Of a DNA stretch of 64,000 nucleotides, positions 18,251 to 26,996 are shown one piece after another. This stretch comes from Zobellia roscoffensis. Its GTDB lineage: Bacteria; Bacteroidota; Bacteroidia; Flavobacteriales; Flavobacteriaceae. The stretch spans positions 2,230,504 through 2,294,503 of the forward strand of contig NZ_JADDXT010000002.1 in NCBI RefSeq assembly GCF_015330165.1, written 5' to 3'. Under the pieces are notes generated by a model, which saw only the letters and a program-made list of their open reading frames with translations, ran no database searches and was not told where the DNA came from. Each line of letters starts with the position of its first letter. Position 1 is the stretch's first letter. The translations under genes were made by a program, and so were the position numbers.

Positions 18251-19675
18251 ATGAAAACTACCTTTAAATTATCATCCTTCTTTTTATTTCTTTTAGTACT
18301 CTCTTCCTGTAGCTCAGATGACGGAGAAGTTATGCAAGAAGATTTTGTTGTTGCTTTTGAAAATCCTTCCGTAAGCTTTGGAGCTACCGAAGATGAAAAA
18401 AGTATAAATCTGGTCTTTTCTACCGTAGCACCAGAGGCTGGTTCCGTAGAAGTGTCTTTTACCGGATCCAATGCCGCTTATGGCGAAGATGAAGATTTTG
18501 TTACCGTTCCCGCTGCCGTAAACGGCGTTATAACTATTGAGGTGGCAAGCGGGGCCCAAAGTGCTTCCTTGGTTTTTAAAAAATTAAAAGATGCCGTAGA
18601 AGGAACCCAAAAGAGCATAGATTTTGAAATAAGTACGGTTAACGTAGCCAACGGTATGGCTAACGGAACAACCGCAACCCAAGTGGCTTTTGAAGAAACG
18701 GCTGCTCTTGGTGGTAACTTCGCCCCAGAAGTTGGTGGGCCAAATGAACCTAACCAAGTGTATATTGATTTAAGTGCACAAAACCAAACCAGTATAAATC
18801 GTGAAACGTGGGACCTGGCTTTTTACAATGGCGATGATTTCAGGGTGGCCATTAACGGTTCTCTTTATATGGCGGTATCCGAATTGGATGAAACCGATAT
18901 TGATGTGGTTACGGCAGAGCAGGTTGCCGACCTTCAGGCGAGTGTGGCTGTGGGAACTTTTGATGCTGCAAATACCGAATTTATAGATGCGCCCAATGGA
19001 GAAATTAGCGGTACCGCAATTCAAGAAATAGCTGTTGCCGAGATGAATAACAAAGTATACTTGGTAAATATGGGTGCTGAAGTAGGCACGGAAGAACCAC
19101 AAGCAGGAGCGGTAAACACTTCTGGTGATTCTAGGGGATGGATGAAAATTAGGATTCTAAGGAATGATACGGGTTATACACTACAGTATGCAGGTCTTGA
19201 TGAGGCTGCCCATAAAGAAATTAGCATTTCTAAAGATCCAGCATTTAATTTTCAATTTGTTAGTCTTACCTCAGAAGCTATTGTGAGCGTTGAGCCTGAA
19301 AAGGAAAAGTGGGATTTGAACTTTACCGTTTTTACAAATGTAATTGAAGGTTTTGGCTCATATGGCTATTCTGATTTTGTCTCTACCAATAGTAAGGGGA
19401 AAGTCATGGCTTATAGGGTTACTACCGAAACCAAAGCTTACCAAGATTTTTCCGCATCGGATATTGATGACCAAGCTTTTGATGCTGATCAAAGGGTAAT
19501 AGGCAGCAATTGGCGAAATGGCGGAGGACCGGATACCCTGCCTTCGTTAAAAGATGATGTGTTCTTTATTGTTAAAGATAATGATGGCAACCGTTACAAA
19601 CTAAAGTTTACCGCTTTGGTAAACGAAAGTGGTGTTAGAGGCTATCCAGCTTTTGAATATGAGCTTTTACAATAA
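18251..19675 (+). CDS. HmuY-like lipoprotein with an extra N-terminal Calx-beta-like domain
   Basis: A 474-residue lipoprotein (lipobox LSSC, Cys20, followed by SSDDGE). Residues about 35-140 form a beta-rich segment resembling Calx-beta modules (VSFGATEDEKSINLVF, AYGEDEDFVTVP). From about 165 to the end the sequence fits HmuY: ETWDLAFYNGDDFRVAING, DSRGWMKIRIL, KEKWDLNFTVF and a closing RGYPAFEYELLQ. HmuY proteins are surface haem-binding proteins that hand haem to a TonB-dependent receptor, here the gene directly upstream. It is longer than the classical, roughly 200-residue HmuY. Haem-ligating histidines cannot be recognised by eye, so binding is inferred. Confidence 0.78.
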   Translation: MKTTFKLSSFFLFLLVLSSCSSDDGEVMQEDFVVAFENPSVSFGATEDEKSINLVFSTVAPEAGSVEVSFTGSNAAYGEDEDFVTVPAAVNGVITIEVASGAQSASLVFKKLKDAVEGTQKSIDFEISTVNVANGMANGTTATQVAFEETAALGGNFAPEVGGPNEPNQVYIDLSAQNQTSINRETWDLAFYNGDDFRVAINGSLYMAVSELDETDIDVVTAEQVADLQASVAVGTFDAANTEFIDAPNGEISGTAIQEIAVAEMNNKVYLVNMGAEVGTEEPQAGAVNTSGDSRGWMKIRILRNDTGYTLQYAGLDEAAHKEISISKDPAFNFQFVSLTSEAIVSVEPEKEKWDLNFTVFTNVIEGFGSYGYSDFVSTNSKGKVMAYRVTTETKAYQDFSASDIDDQAFDADQRVIGSNWRNGGGPDTLPSLKDDVFFIVKDNDGNRYKLKFTALVNESGVRGYPAFEYELLQ

Positions 19676-19812
19676 TACCCCACTAAAAATTTGTTTGAGT
19701 TAGTTTGGAACTGGGCATAGTAAAGTGTGTCCGGTTTTTTATTACAGATTACCATAGTATTAAAATATGCCAAGGAGTGTATAGCCATTACAAATTACTA
19801 AAATAGAAAACA

Positions 19813-20151
19813 ATGGAATTACTATATCAAAATGGTTATGGATCCATATATAAAATGCCTAAGAATACCAGTCATATTTGCGAAATGCAGCTGATTGTAG
19901 ATACGGTGGGTATTTTTCTGTCTAGAGAAGACCTTAATCACCTTTTGAGTATTGTTCACAAATCATATGAGCCATGTACCTGTGCCGATTGTGGTGGGGA
20001 TTTCTGTAATAAGATTTGGTGCTCCAACCCGTTAATAGATATTTGTTTAAAAGTAGATGAATCTATTCTTGATCATTTGGAGGACTTAATTAGAGGCGCT
20101 CAATTTATGTTGGATGTGAATGCTACTTTGGAGAAATATCGAATAAAATAA
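19813..20151 (+). CDS. Small cysteine-containing protein (DUF6686-like)
   Basis: A 112-residue soluble protein without signal peptide. Its middle carries a compact cysteine group, CTCADCGGDFCNKIWC, with five cysteines, followed by NPLIDICLKVDESILDHLEDLI. The pattern suggests a structural metal site, probably zinc. It resembles a small family conserved across Flavobacteriia that I recall as DUF6686. Function is not known. The gene is 137 bp after the HmuY gene and converges on the Dph6-like gene 23 bp away. Confidence 0.6.
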   Translation: MELLYQNGYGSIYKMPKNTSHICEMQLIVDTVGIFLSREDLNHLLSIVHKSYEPCTCADCGGDFCNKIWCSNPLIDICLKVDESILDHLEDLIRGAQFMLDVNATLEKYRIK

Positions 20152-20174
20152 AATAGCTCTAACGCTATAAAACC

Positions 20175-20894
20175 CTATTCATCAACTGGTAATAGGTCGC
20201 AAAACCAGAAACCGATGGTCTCAGTGTCTTGTTCATTGTCTTTTTGGGGATTTTTATAAGCTCTGAAAACCTTCTCGCCTGTCCTAAATTTCACTGGGTT
20301 TTTGAAGATAGGTCCATCATAGCAGAAAGTGTGAAATTCTCCGTTTTCGCCGCAAGGATCAACATTGTCCGGTAAATCTTTAATGAAGCTTTTATCAATT
20401 TCTCTTCCAACAAAAGAAGCATCCAATACATCTAATTTTATACAGATTACAACGGCCTTGAAGCCTAAATCTAAAAACTCCTCTATGAGTTCTTTGGTGT
20501 CCCTTTTCCAAAGTGGAAAGCAACACTCAATGTTATATTTTTTTAGGTGCTCTTCCCTATAATCTCTAAGGTCTTCTAAAAAAATATCACCAAAACCACA
20601 ATGAGAGTAACCTTCAGATTGTAATTTGGTTACAACCCGTTCCATTTGGGTGTTGTATACTTCCATTGTAGGCTCTTCAGGAAGTTCAATTGTGGTAACC
20701 GGAAGTCCAATTTCTTGGATTTGCTTTAGTAATAACTCCCGTCTTAATCCATGCATAGAAACCCGATCGTGGTGTGAGTTTATAGAGGTAACTAACTGGT
20801 CTATATCATAATTACTATCTTTTTGAAGATGATACAGTGCCAATGAGGCATCTTTACCTGTACTCCAGTTAAAGTACGTTTTTCGCTTTTTCAT
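20175..20894 (-). CDS. Dph6-related ATP pyrophosphatase
   Basis: A protein of about 239 residues when started at the ATG at 20894, where MKKRKTYFNWSTGKDAS begins; an in-frame ATG at 20918 adds eight residues. STGKDASLALYHL is the PP-loop of the adenine nucleotide alpha-hydrolase group, and the later GFGDIFLEDLRDYREE and DPCGENGEFHTFCYDGPIF are typical of the diphthine-ammonia-ligase-like (MJ0570/Dph6) family. Bacteria have no diphthamide, so the target is a different molecule that is activated by adenylation and aminated or thiolated. It converges with the small cysteine protein gene and is probably its own transcription unit. Confidence 0.82.
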   Translation of the reverse strand: MKKRKTYFNWSTGKDASLALYHLQKDSNYDIDQLVTSINSHHDRVSMHGLRRELLLKQIQEIGLPVTTIELPEEPTMEVYNTQMERVVTKLQSEGYSHCGFGDIFLEDLRDYREEHLKKYNIECCFPLWKRDTKELIEEFLDLGFKAVVICIKLDVLDASFVGREIDKSFIKDLPDNVDPCGENGEFHTFCYDGPIFKNPVKFRTGEKVFRAYKNPQKDNEQDTETIGFWFCDLLPVDE

Positions 20895-21055
20895 TACAAG
20901 GGTATTCTGGTTGGGCATAAAGGCTTTGTAAGAAGCAAAAGCTTTATCTTTTTTTCAAAGCTAAATCCATAAGACTTATCTACCTAATTAAAGTCTAATT
21001 TAATAGAGCTTAGCTTAAGCCTTCATTCTTATAAATTATTTTTATTTTAAGGGCC

Positions 21056-21631
21056 ATGGAAGCGCAGCGGTTAAACAAATCTATTAAGACATACGGCCAT
21101 AAGTTGACTCAAAAGGCACTTATTGCCTTTAGTGCTTTATGTGTAGAAAAGACTTTTGCTGGTGGAAGTGTCATTTTTAAGCCGAATCAAAATGACCAAT
21201 CTGAGTATATTCTGTTGAAAGGAATAGCACGTACTTTTGTGTTGAATACCGAAGGAGAGGAAATTACACTCTCATTTTTTGAGGAAAATACGATTCTGCC
21301 TCCTTGCGTAATACGAACTCAAAATGGAAAATCTTTGTTATATGGCGAAGCATTGACTGATTGTGTTTTTGCCCAAATGAACGCCAGTGCTTTTGAAGCG
21401 TTAATGATAGAAAATATTGAGGTTAGAGAATTTGGGAATGCGGTCATGCGTCAAGAATTAGGAAATAAAGTCCAAAAAGAAATAAGAATGGCTTCTTGGA
21501 CTGCCAAAGAACGTTTGGAACAGTTTAGGAAAGATTTCATTATGCTCGAAAATCGCATTCCTCACCCCATGATTGCTTCCTATTTAGGGATAACCAATGT
21601 TTCGCTTAGTAGACTTCGGAAATTCTCTTGA
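21056..21631 (+). CDS. Crp/Fnr family transcriptional regulator
   Basis: A 191-residue regulator. Residues about 20-115 form a cyclic-nucleotide-binding-type beta-roll (FAGGSVIFKPNQNDQSEYILLKGIARTFVLN, EEITLSFFEENTILPP). The C-terminal part (about 140-191) has a shortened helix-turn-helix, with RIPHPMIASYLGITNVSLSRLRK as recognition region. Such proteins in Bacteroidota often respond to signals other than cAMP. No FNR-type cysteine cluster is seen. The next gene, 71 bp downstream, is a four-helix membrane protein of unknown role that may be a co-transcribed target. Confidence 0.85.
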   Translation: MEAQRLNKSIKTYGHKLTQKALIAFSALCVEKTFAGGSVIFKPNQNDQSEYILLKGIARTFVLNTEGEEITLSFFEENTILPPCVIRTQNGKSLLYGEALTDCVFAQMNASAFEALMIENIEVREFGNAVMRQELGNKVQKEIRMASWTAKERLEQFRKDFIMLENRIPHPMIASYLGITNVSLSRLRKFS

Positions 21632-21702
21632 AAAATACCGATTTTATCAATTGTTAATGCATGGCAAAAGCTACCGTCATTTCTTTGTGAAAAATAAAGG
21701 AA

Positions 21703-22263
21703 ATGAAAGTGGTTTATAATAGCATACTTCAAAATATTCAAGGTAAAAAAGTGTTATTTTTATTTTTGCTCACGAATACAGTTTATGTTGCCATGTTGAT
21801 GCTGACCATTCCAAAGGTTATGATTTTTTCTAAGGGGATGAGGTTGTTGGATATGCAACCTATGGGGTATGATTTTGAGTATGTTCACCTACTTTTTCAG
21901 AACTTAGGACCGGAAGGAAGGCATGCGTATTTACACCAGCAATTACCTTTGGACATGGTGTACCCTCTTTTATTTGGAGTAAGTTACTGCTTAGTGTTAG
22001 CTTATTTTCTGAACAAGCTCAATAAATTGAAACCTCTTTTTATTTATGGATGCCTCCTGCCATTAGTTGTTGGAATGGCAGATTATGGTGAAAATTTTGG
22101 AATATTGTTTTTACTGAATAGTTACCCAGAAATATCATATAGTAGTGTAACCATTACCAGTAGTTTTACCCTTGTCAAAAGCATGGGCACTACGCTATAT
22201 TTTGTGATTTTAATAGGGGTCTTTTTACAGTTCGCAGTTAAATTTTTCAGAAATAAACATTAG
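21703..22263 (+). CDS. Four-helix inner-membrane protein of unknown function
   Basis: A 186-residue protein with four hydrophobic segments (about 20-40, 85-105, 112-132 and 155-178) and a loop between the first two (about 45-80) that carries GPEGRHAYLHQQLPLDMVYPLLFG. This spacing occurs in small membrane proteins found beside regulators, but I do not recognise a named family. It follows a Crp/Fnr regulator by 71 bp and precedes the cyclase/AraC regulator by 100 bp, so it may belong to either unit. Confidence 0.6.
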   Translation: MKVVYNSILQNIQGKKVLFLFLLTNTVYVAMLMLTIPKVMIFSKGMRLLDMQPMGYDFEYVHLLFQNLGPEGRHAYLHQQLPLDMVYPLLFGVSYCLVLAYFLNKLNKLKPLFIYGCLLPLVVGMADYGENFGILFLLNSYPEISYSSVTITSSFTLVKSMGTTLYFVILIGVFLQFAVKFFRNKH

Positions 22264-22363
22264 TATGTCACATTCATTTTGGATTTGTGCAAAGAATGCA
22301 ATCACTATCAGCATATACCACGCTTTCTAGTTAAGGATTTGTTGTATTTTTAAGGCATCGCTT

Positions 22364-24700
22364 ATGTCAAATTCTAAAAACCGCCGTATTGCCGCTATTA
22401 TGTTTACCGACATTGTTGGGTACACGGCATTGATGCAAAAAGATGAAACCGCAGCAATGGTCATGAGAGAAAGGCATCGCTCAACTTTTACAAAAAACCA
22501 TACAGCGCACTCCGGTAAAGTTTTACAGTATTACGGAGATGGTACTTTAAGCACATTTTCAAGTGCAGTAGAGGCTGTTGAATGTGCCATAGCCATTCAA
22601 CAGACACTACAAAAAGAAAAAACGGTACCCATACGTATTGGACTACATTTGGGCGATATTGTTTTTGATGGAACAGAAATTTATGGAGATGGGGTAAACC
22701 TATCGTCACGTATTGAGTCTTTAGGTGTTGCGGGTTCGGTTCTCGTATCGGGAAAGCTGAACGATGAACTTAAAAATCAACCACAGCTAGTCACAAAATC
22801 GCTTGGCTATTTTGAGCTGAAAAATATTGCAAAACCCGTTGAAGTTTTTGCCATAGCAAATGAAGGGCTCGTGGTTCCCGAGCGTACGGAACTAAGTGAT
22901 GTATCCAAAAAACAAAACAAAACGCTTGCCGTATTGCCCTTTGTTAATATGAGTTCCAATACGGAGAACGAGTATTTTTCAGATGGAATGACAGAAGAAA
23001 TCATTAATGCCTTAACCAAAATTAAAGGTCTTAAAGTAACTTCAAGAACATCTTCGTTTCATTTTAAGGGTAAAAATATCCCGGTCACAAAGATTGGCGA
23101 AGCATTAAATGTTTCCACTATTTTAGAGGGTAGTATCCGCTTGTCCGGTAATACAATGCGCATTACCGCACAGTTAATAGATGTGGCCGATGATTTTCAT
23201 TTTTGGTCAGAAACTTTTGACCGTTCAATAGACGATATTTTTTCGGTTCAAGATGAGGTGAGTTTGCTTATTGCGGATAAATTACGTGAGCATATTGGTC
23301 ATTTTGATATTGACAATCAATTGGTTAGTGCTCTAGATATATCTGCAACTTTATACAAAAAATACTTGAAAGGAAAGTATCATTTAATGAAGCTGGATGT
23401 AAAGGGTACGGAAACCGCCATTTCTATTTTTAAAGAAGTAATAGCGGAACAGCCTAATTTTGCCCTTACTCACTTAGGCATTAATCAAGGATATACTTTC
23501 TTGGGAACTATGGGGTTAATTCCTGCTGATGAAGCCTTCAGAAAAGCTCAGCCTTTTTTGGAGAAAGCTATTGAGTTAGATAATAACTTACCTGAAGTTC
23601 AATTAAATCTAGCATGGATCAGCGGTTGGCAAAAATGGGATTTGAAGGAGGCTTACAGCCACTTGGCAAATGCCATAGAAAGTAGGCCTACAGATGAAAT
23701 GTACCTCACCATGGCAAATTTTTTAACGGTTGAAGGTAAGTTTGATGCCGCATTTAATTTTGCGAACAAAGCTTTGGAACTGGACCCGTTTGCGGCGATG
23801 AATCACCATTACAAAGGCTTTTTATTTTATTTAAAAGAGGATTTTAATGCTGCAGAACCATTTTTTAAAGAAGCACTCAAACTAAATCCGGAACTTCCGT
23901 TTCCACCCTTGTATATTGGTGTCTCGTTAATATTACAAGGTGATGCAGATAAAGGATTAATGTATTTTGAAAATCTTAACATCAATAGAACTAGAGACCT
24001 TACCCAACTTGGTGGTATAACTTTAGCTCATGCCGCTTTAGGAAATACCAATGCCTTAAATGACGGATTGAACAAATTACAATCTGCTTTAGAATCCGAA
24101 GCTATGGGGAGTGCACTTTATTTTCTGATATTGATTACGGCTTTTATTGGAAGAACGGATGAGGCAATTGGATGGATGGAAAAAGGGATTGAATATCGTT
24201 TGCTTATGATGCTACTTCTAAAGACAGAGCCACTGGTTAAAAATTTGCATTCAGAGCCAAGATATCAAGAGTTGATGGGACAAATTTTTGGTGATAAAAG
24301 CACAACACTAATTGTCGAAAGTAAATATCAAAAGCCGCTATTCAATAAAAAGGTATTAGAGCAGTATAGGAAGCAATTGATGCGTCTGATTAATGAAAAA
24401 AAGCCCTATCTAGATTCTAATTTAACGCTGCGGAACATGGCAGAAATGTTAGAAATTCCTCCCAATCATTTATCACAACTGCTTAATGAAGGTTTTCAAA
24501 AGAACTTTTCGGAATTCGTGAATTCATATCGTTTGGAAACCTTTAAGTCAAAAGCGGCAGATGCGTCTCAGCGGCATTTGACAATTTTGGCATTGGCTTA
24601 TGATAGCGGTTTTAATTCCAAGACGGTTTTTAATACCTATTTTAAAAAGGCCATGGGTGTTACTCCTAGAGCTTATTGGAAAACGATAACTGCAAATTAG
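22364..24700 (+). CDS. Multidomain regulator: class III nucleotidyl cyclase domain, TolB/FlgO-like domain, TPRs, AraC-type HTH
   Basis: A 778-residue protein without signal peptide. Residues about 8-175 are a class III cyclase homology domain: metal aspartates Asp16 (FTDIVGY) and Asp59 (YYGDG), and the transition-state pair Asn112 and Arg116 (VNLSSR). The two purine-recognising positions, normally Lys and Asp, are Gln55 and Glu105. Residues about 188-305 are a TolB/FlgO-like module (LAVLPFVNMS, EYFSDGMTEEII, YILEGS-like TILEGSIR). TPR-like helices fill about 325-640. Residues about 664-778 are an AraC-type DNA-binding domain (LTLRNMAEMLEIPPNHLSQLLNE, LALAYDSGFNSKTVFNTYFKKAMGVTPRAY). It probably controls the enzyme genes downstream through a repeated palindrome. 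Confidence 0.88.
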   Translation: MSNSKNRRIAAIMFTDIVGYTALMQKDETAAMVMRERHRSTFTKNHTAHSGKVLQYYGDGTLSTFSSAVEAVECAIAIQQTLQKEKTVPIRIGLHLGDIVFDGTEIYGDGVNLSSRIESLGVAGSVLVSGKLNDELKNQPQLVTKSLGYFELKNIAKPVEVFAIANEGLVVPERTELSDVSKKQNKTLAVLPFVNMSSNTENEYFSDGMTEEIINALTKIKGLKVTSRTSSFHFKGKNIPVTKIGEALNVSTILEGSIRLSGNTMRITAQLIDVADDFHFWSETFDRSIDDIFSVQDEVSLLIADKLREHIGHFDIDNQLVSALDISATLYKKYLKGKYHLMKLDVKGTETAISIFKEVIAEQPNFALTHLGINQGYTFLGTMGLIPADEAFRKAQPFLEKAIELDNNLPEVQLNLAWISGWQKWDLKEAYSHLANAIESRPTDEMYLTMANFLTVEGKFDAAFNFANKALELDPFAAMNHHYKGFLFYLKEDFNAAEPFFKEALKLNPELPFPPLYIGVSLILQGDADKGLMYFENLNINRTRDLTQLGGITLAHAALGNTNALNDGLNKLQSALESEAMGSALYFLILITAFIGRTDEAIGWMEKGIEYRLLMMLLLKTEPLVKNLHSEPRYQELMGQIFGDKSTTLIVESKYQKPLFNKKVLEQYRKQLMRLINEKKPYLDSNLTLRNMAEMLEIPPNHLSQLLNEGFQKNFSEFVNSYRLETFKSKAADASQRHLTILALAYDSGFNSKTVFNTYFKKAMGVTPRAYWKTITAN

Positions 24701-24720
24701 TTCCGATTTTCAAATCCGAA
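24701..24720. promoter_or_regulatory. Palindromic operator candidate, copy 1
   Basis: TTCCGATTTTCAAATCCGAA begins right after the stop codon of the cyclase/AraC gene and lies 53 bp before the serine hydrolase ATG. The halves TTC.GATTT and AAATC.GAA are inverted repeats. With flanks, 31 bp here (24693-24723) recur at 26935-26965 with two mismatches by eye. Confidence 0.7.
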
Positions 24721-24773
24721 CGATTCCCCCTGTTTTAGAACTTAAGTTTGAAGTCAAATTAAAAAAAGTCAGA

Positions 24774-25811
24774 ATGACAAAAAACAAAGTAAAACGAATA
24801 CTCAGAATAGTATTCATTATGGCGAGCATCGGCTCTTTGTATTTTGTACCATGGATTTTGGTAAAAGCTTGGGTTTTACCTCTTCCGGATACCGTTCAGG
24901 AACAAGTAGATGAAGCCATTGGTCACGGTTTTGACGGGATGATCGTTTACGTGGGCGAAGGAGAAAAGCCACCGGCTTATTATACAGGTGGGTGGAAAAA
25001 TAGGGAGGATAAAATACCTGCGGACCCCAAATCCTTGTTTAAAATTGCGAGTATTAGTAAGCTCTACGTAGCAGTGGCTATCACTAAACTGGTCCATGAC
25101 AAGCGTCTGTCTTTAGATGAATCACTGGTTGACTATTTTCCAGAACTCGAAGGAAGAATTGAAAACGCAGAAAAAATCACCTTAAAATTAATGGTGCAAC
25201 ATCGGAGTGGTATTCCCAACTTCACCGATAATCCCGAATATTGGAAAGACGAACAAGATAACGGAAAACGAGCCCTAGAATTTGCCCTTGATCTACCGGC
25301 TAGCTTTAAACCAGACGAAGGTTATGAATATTCAAACACCAATTATTTATTGCTTAGGCAAATCATTACTAAAGTAGTAGGTTACAGTCATGAACAATAT
25401 ATAAAGGAGGAAATATTGATGCCCCTTCAACTAAGCAACACCTTCTTTTCGCTTAGTGAAGTGAATATAGATGATGTAATGAGTGGTTATTATGTGGGTA
25501 TGGAAGAAGATTTTAAGACCAATGAAAACGGAATGTTAGCTACAGCAGAGGATGTGGGAGCCTTCTTAAGAGCATTAAATGATGGCTCTGTGTTTGATGA
25601 AGGGGAGCAAGAAATTTATTCTTCCATATACGTCTATGAACACGGTGGTTTGGTTCCCGGTTATCAGAGTCTTGCAGAATATCATGAGGACATAGATACC
25701 GTGGTGGTTCAATTTATTAATACAACAGATTTTCAAGGGTATGAGTGGAATCTATCTGAAATTACAATCAACCGTATTGTAAAAATATTGAGAAATAAAA
25801 AAGGCAAATAG
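24774..25811 (+). CDS. Serine hydrolase, beta-lactamase/penicillin-binding-protein-like
   Basis: A 345-residue protein with an N-terminal membrane anchor (about 10-31). The class C beta-lactamase/D-aminopeptidase fold is shown by the SxxK motif (Ser93 in SISK), the tyrosine motif YSNTNY and a C-terminal strand with HGGLVPGYQS in the place of the KTG box. Members include esterases, D-aminopeptidases and carboxypeptidases; antibiotic hydrolysis is not implied. It is the first of three enzyme genes after the cyclase/AraC regulator, with a palindrome 53 bp upstream that recurs before the quinone reductase-like gene. Confidence 0.83.
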   Translation: MTKNKVKRILRIVFIMASIGSLYFVPWILVKAWVLPLPDTVQEQVDEAIGHGFDGMIVYVGEGEKPPAYYTGGWKNREDKIPADPKSLFKIASISKLYVAVAITKLVHDKRLSLDESLVDYFPELEGRIENAEKITLKLMVQHRSGIPNFTDNPEYWKDEQDNGKRALEFALDLPASFKPDEGYEYSNTNYLLLRQIITKVVGYSHEQYIKEEILMPLQLSNTFFSLSEVNIDDVMSGYYVGMEEDFKTNENGMLATAEDVGAFLRALNDGSVFDEGEQEIYSSIYVYEHGGLVPGYQSLAEYHEDIDTVVVQFINTTDFQGYEWNLSEITINRIVKILRNKKGK

Positions 25812-25833
25812 AAATCAATAAGAGATCAAAACA

Positions 25834-26691
25834 ATGAAGGGGCTTTTTAAAACAGAGGTAGGGAAGAAGGAAATTTTAAGTCTGTATGACCAAAAATTGA
25901 ACGAACTAAATATTGAATTTGAATGCTTGGATATTGATACCAGTTTTGGACGGACCAATGTTATAACAACTGGGGTTTCTACAAATCCACCCATTATATT
26001 GATTCATGGCTCTAACGGTTGTGCACCCATTGCGCTTGACACATATCCTGCTTTAAGGAAGAATTTTAAAGTGTATGCGGTTGATGTTTTAGCGCAACCA
26101 AACCGCAGTGCAGAAACAAGAATGAGTATGAAAGATGATTCTTATGGACGATGGATGAACGAAATAATAACAGCTCTAAAGATTAATAATGTTACTCTAG
26201 CCGGGTTTTCTTTAGGAGGATTGATCATATTAAAAACCCTTGAATTTAGTGAAAGTAAGATCAAGGAGGTGTATTTGGCTGCACCCGCTTACATTGTAAA
26301 TGGCAACCCATTGAAAACATTATTTAAAATCTTTATTCCAATGAAGCGGTTTATGAAAACGGAAAAAGCGAAATATGTGGAAAAATTTTTAGCGGAACTT
26401 TTTACGGAACGTGATGAGTTTGCAATCAAATATTTGTCAAAAGTATTCGTGCATTTTAAAATGGACTTTACGCCTGTACCTGTAATAAGTGAGGTTGCAG
26501 CTAAATCTATAAAAACACCAATAACCCTGTTTGCAGCTCAGAACGACACAATTTTTCCTGGTGCAAAGATGATTAAAAGAGCAAGAAAAATATTCCCTTC
26601 TTTAAAAAGTGTCCTAATGTTTGAAAATTCAAAACACGTTCAAAACAAAGCGCAGAATGAGTTGATTGAAAGTGCTATTTTGCAACAATAA
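25834..26691 (+). CDS. Alpha/beta hydrolase
   Basis: A 285-residue cytoplasmic-looking alpha/beta hydrolase without signal peptide. It shows the oxyanion segment ILIHGSNGCAP, the nucleophile elbow GFSLGG, an acid on the strand ITLFAAQNDTIFPG and a late histidine in FENSKHVQNK. The lid region is long and basic (PMKRFMKTEKAKYVEKF). It starts 22 bp after the serine hydrolase stop, so both are likely co-transcribed from the palindrome-bearing promoter. Substrate unknown. Confidence 0.8.
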   Translation: MKGLFKTEVGKKEILSLYDQKLNELNIEFECLDIDTSFGRTNVITTGVSTNPPIILIHGSNGCAPIALDTYPALRKNFKVYAVDVLAQPNRSAETRMSMKDDSYGRWMNEIITALKINNVTLAGFSLGGLIILKTLEFSESKIKEVYLAAPAYIVNGNPLKTLFKIFIPMKRFMKTEKAKYVEKFLAELFTERDEFAIKYLSKVFVHFKMDFTPVPVISEVAAKSIKTPITLFAAQNDTIFPGAKMIKRARKIFPSLKSVLMFENSKHVQNKAQNELIESAILQQ

Positions 26692-26852
26692 CACACAACA
26701 CATTTACTAAATTTTGATTTCATCCTCTGTCTGCAGAAATGGATAGAATAACGGCTGCCTTGAGTTGAAAAACAGCCCTTGTAGAGACTCCTTACCTGTT
26801 TAAAACGGTAGGTTTCGTTCTCAATCAATAAAAAAATAAAGAAAATATTAAA

Positions 26853-26909
26853 ATGGTAAAACTTATACTCATAGTAATAGCATTGGCACTAGAATATTGG
26901 TTCCAATAG
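26853..26909 (+). CDS. Possible 18-residue hydrophobic micro-protein
   Basis: ATG at 26853 opens a frame coding MVKLILIVIALALEYWFQ, ending with TAG at 26907-26909. The peptide is almost wholly hydrophobic with an amphipathic end, like known tiny membrane peptides. It is preceded by A-rich sequence rather than a clear ribosome binding site, which is normal in this phylum. The frame is short enough to occur by chance; it could also be part of a leader for the next gene. Confidence 0.25.
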   Translation: MVKLILIVIALALEYWFQ

Positions 26910-26942
26910 AAAATCTATAAAAGGTAATGCTCTTCAAATTAG

Positions 26943-26962
26943 TTCCGATTTTTAAACCCGAA
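26943..26962. promoter_or_regulatory. Palindromic operator candidate, copy 2
   Basis: TTCCGATTTTTAAACCCGAA repeats the motif found before the serine hydrolase gene and lies 34 bp before the ATG at 26997. Both copies share the preceding CAAATTAG and the following CGA. This makes a common regulator for both promoters likely. Confidence 0.7.
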
Positions 26963-26996
26963 CGACAGGCTTGTAGCCAGCACCTACTTTTGGTGT

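Larger units (their letters stand above)
26692..26996. other. Intergenic region with operator copy and a micro-ORF
   Basis: About 305 bp between the alpha/beta hydrolase and the quinone reductase-like gene. It holds an 18-codon hydrophobic frame (26853-26909) and the second palindrome copy (26943-26962). A short, weak inverted stretch near 26807-26815 (ACC...GGT) is not convincing. No other gene is seen. Confidence 0.5.

Noticed and set aside
26800..26820. Weak inverted stretch with ACC...GGT before the micro-ORF
   Set aside because: Too few paired bases and no T-run to support a terminator or riboswitch.
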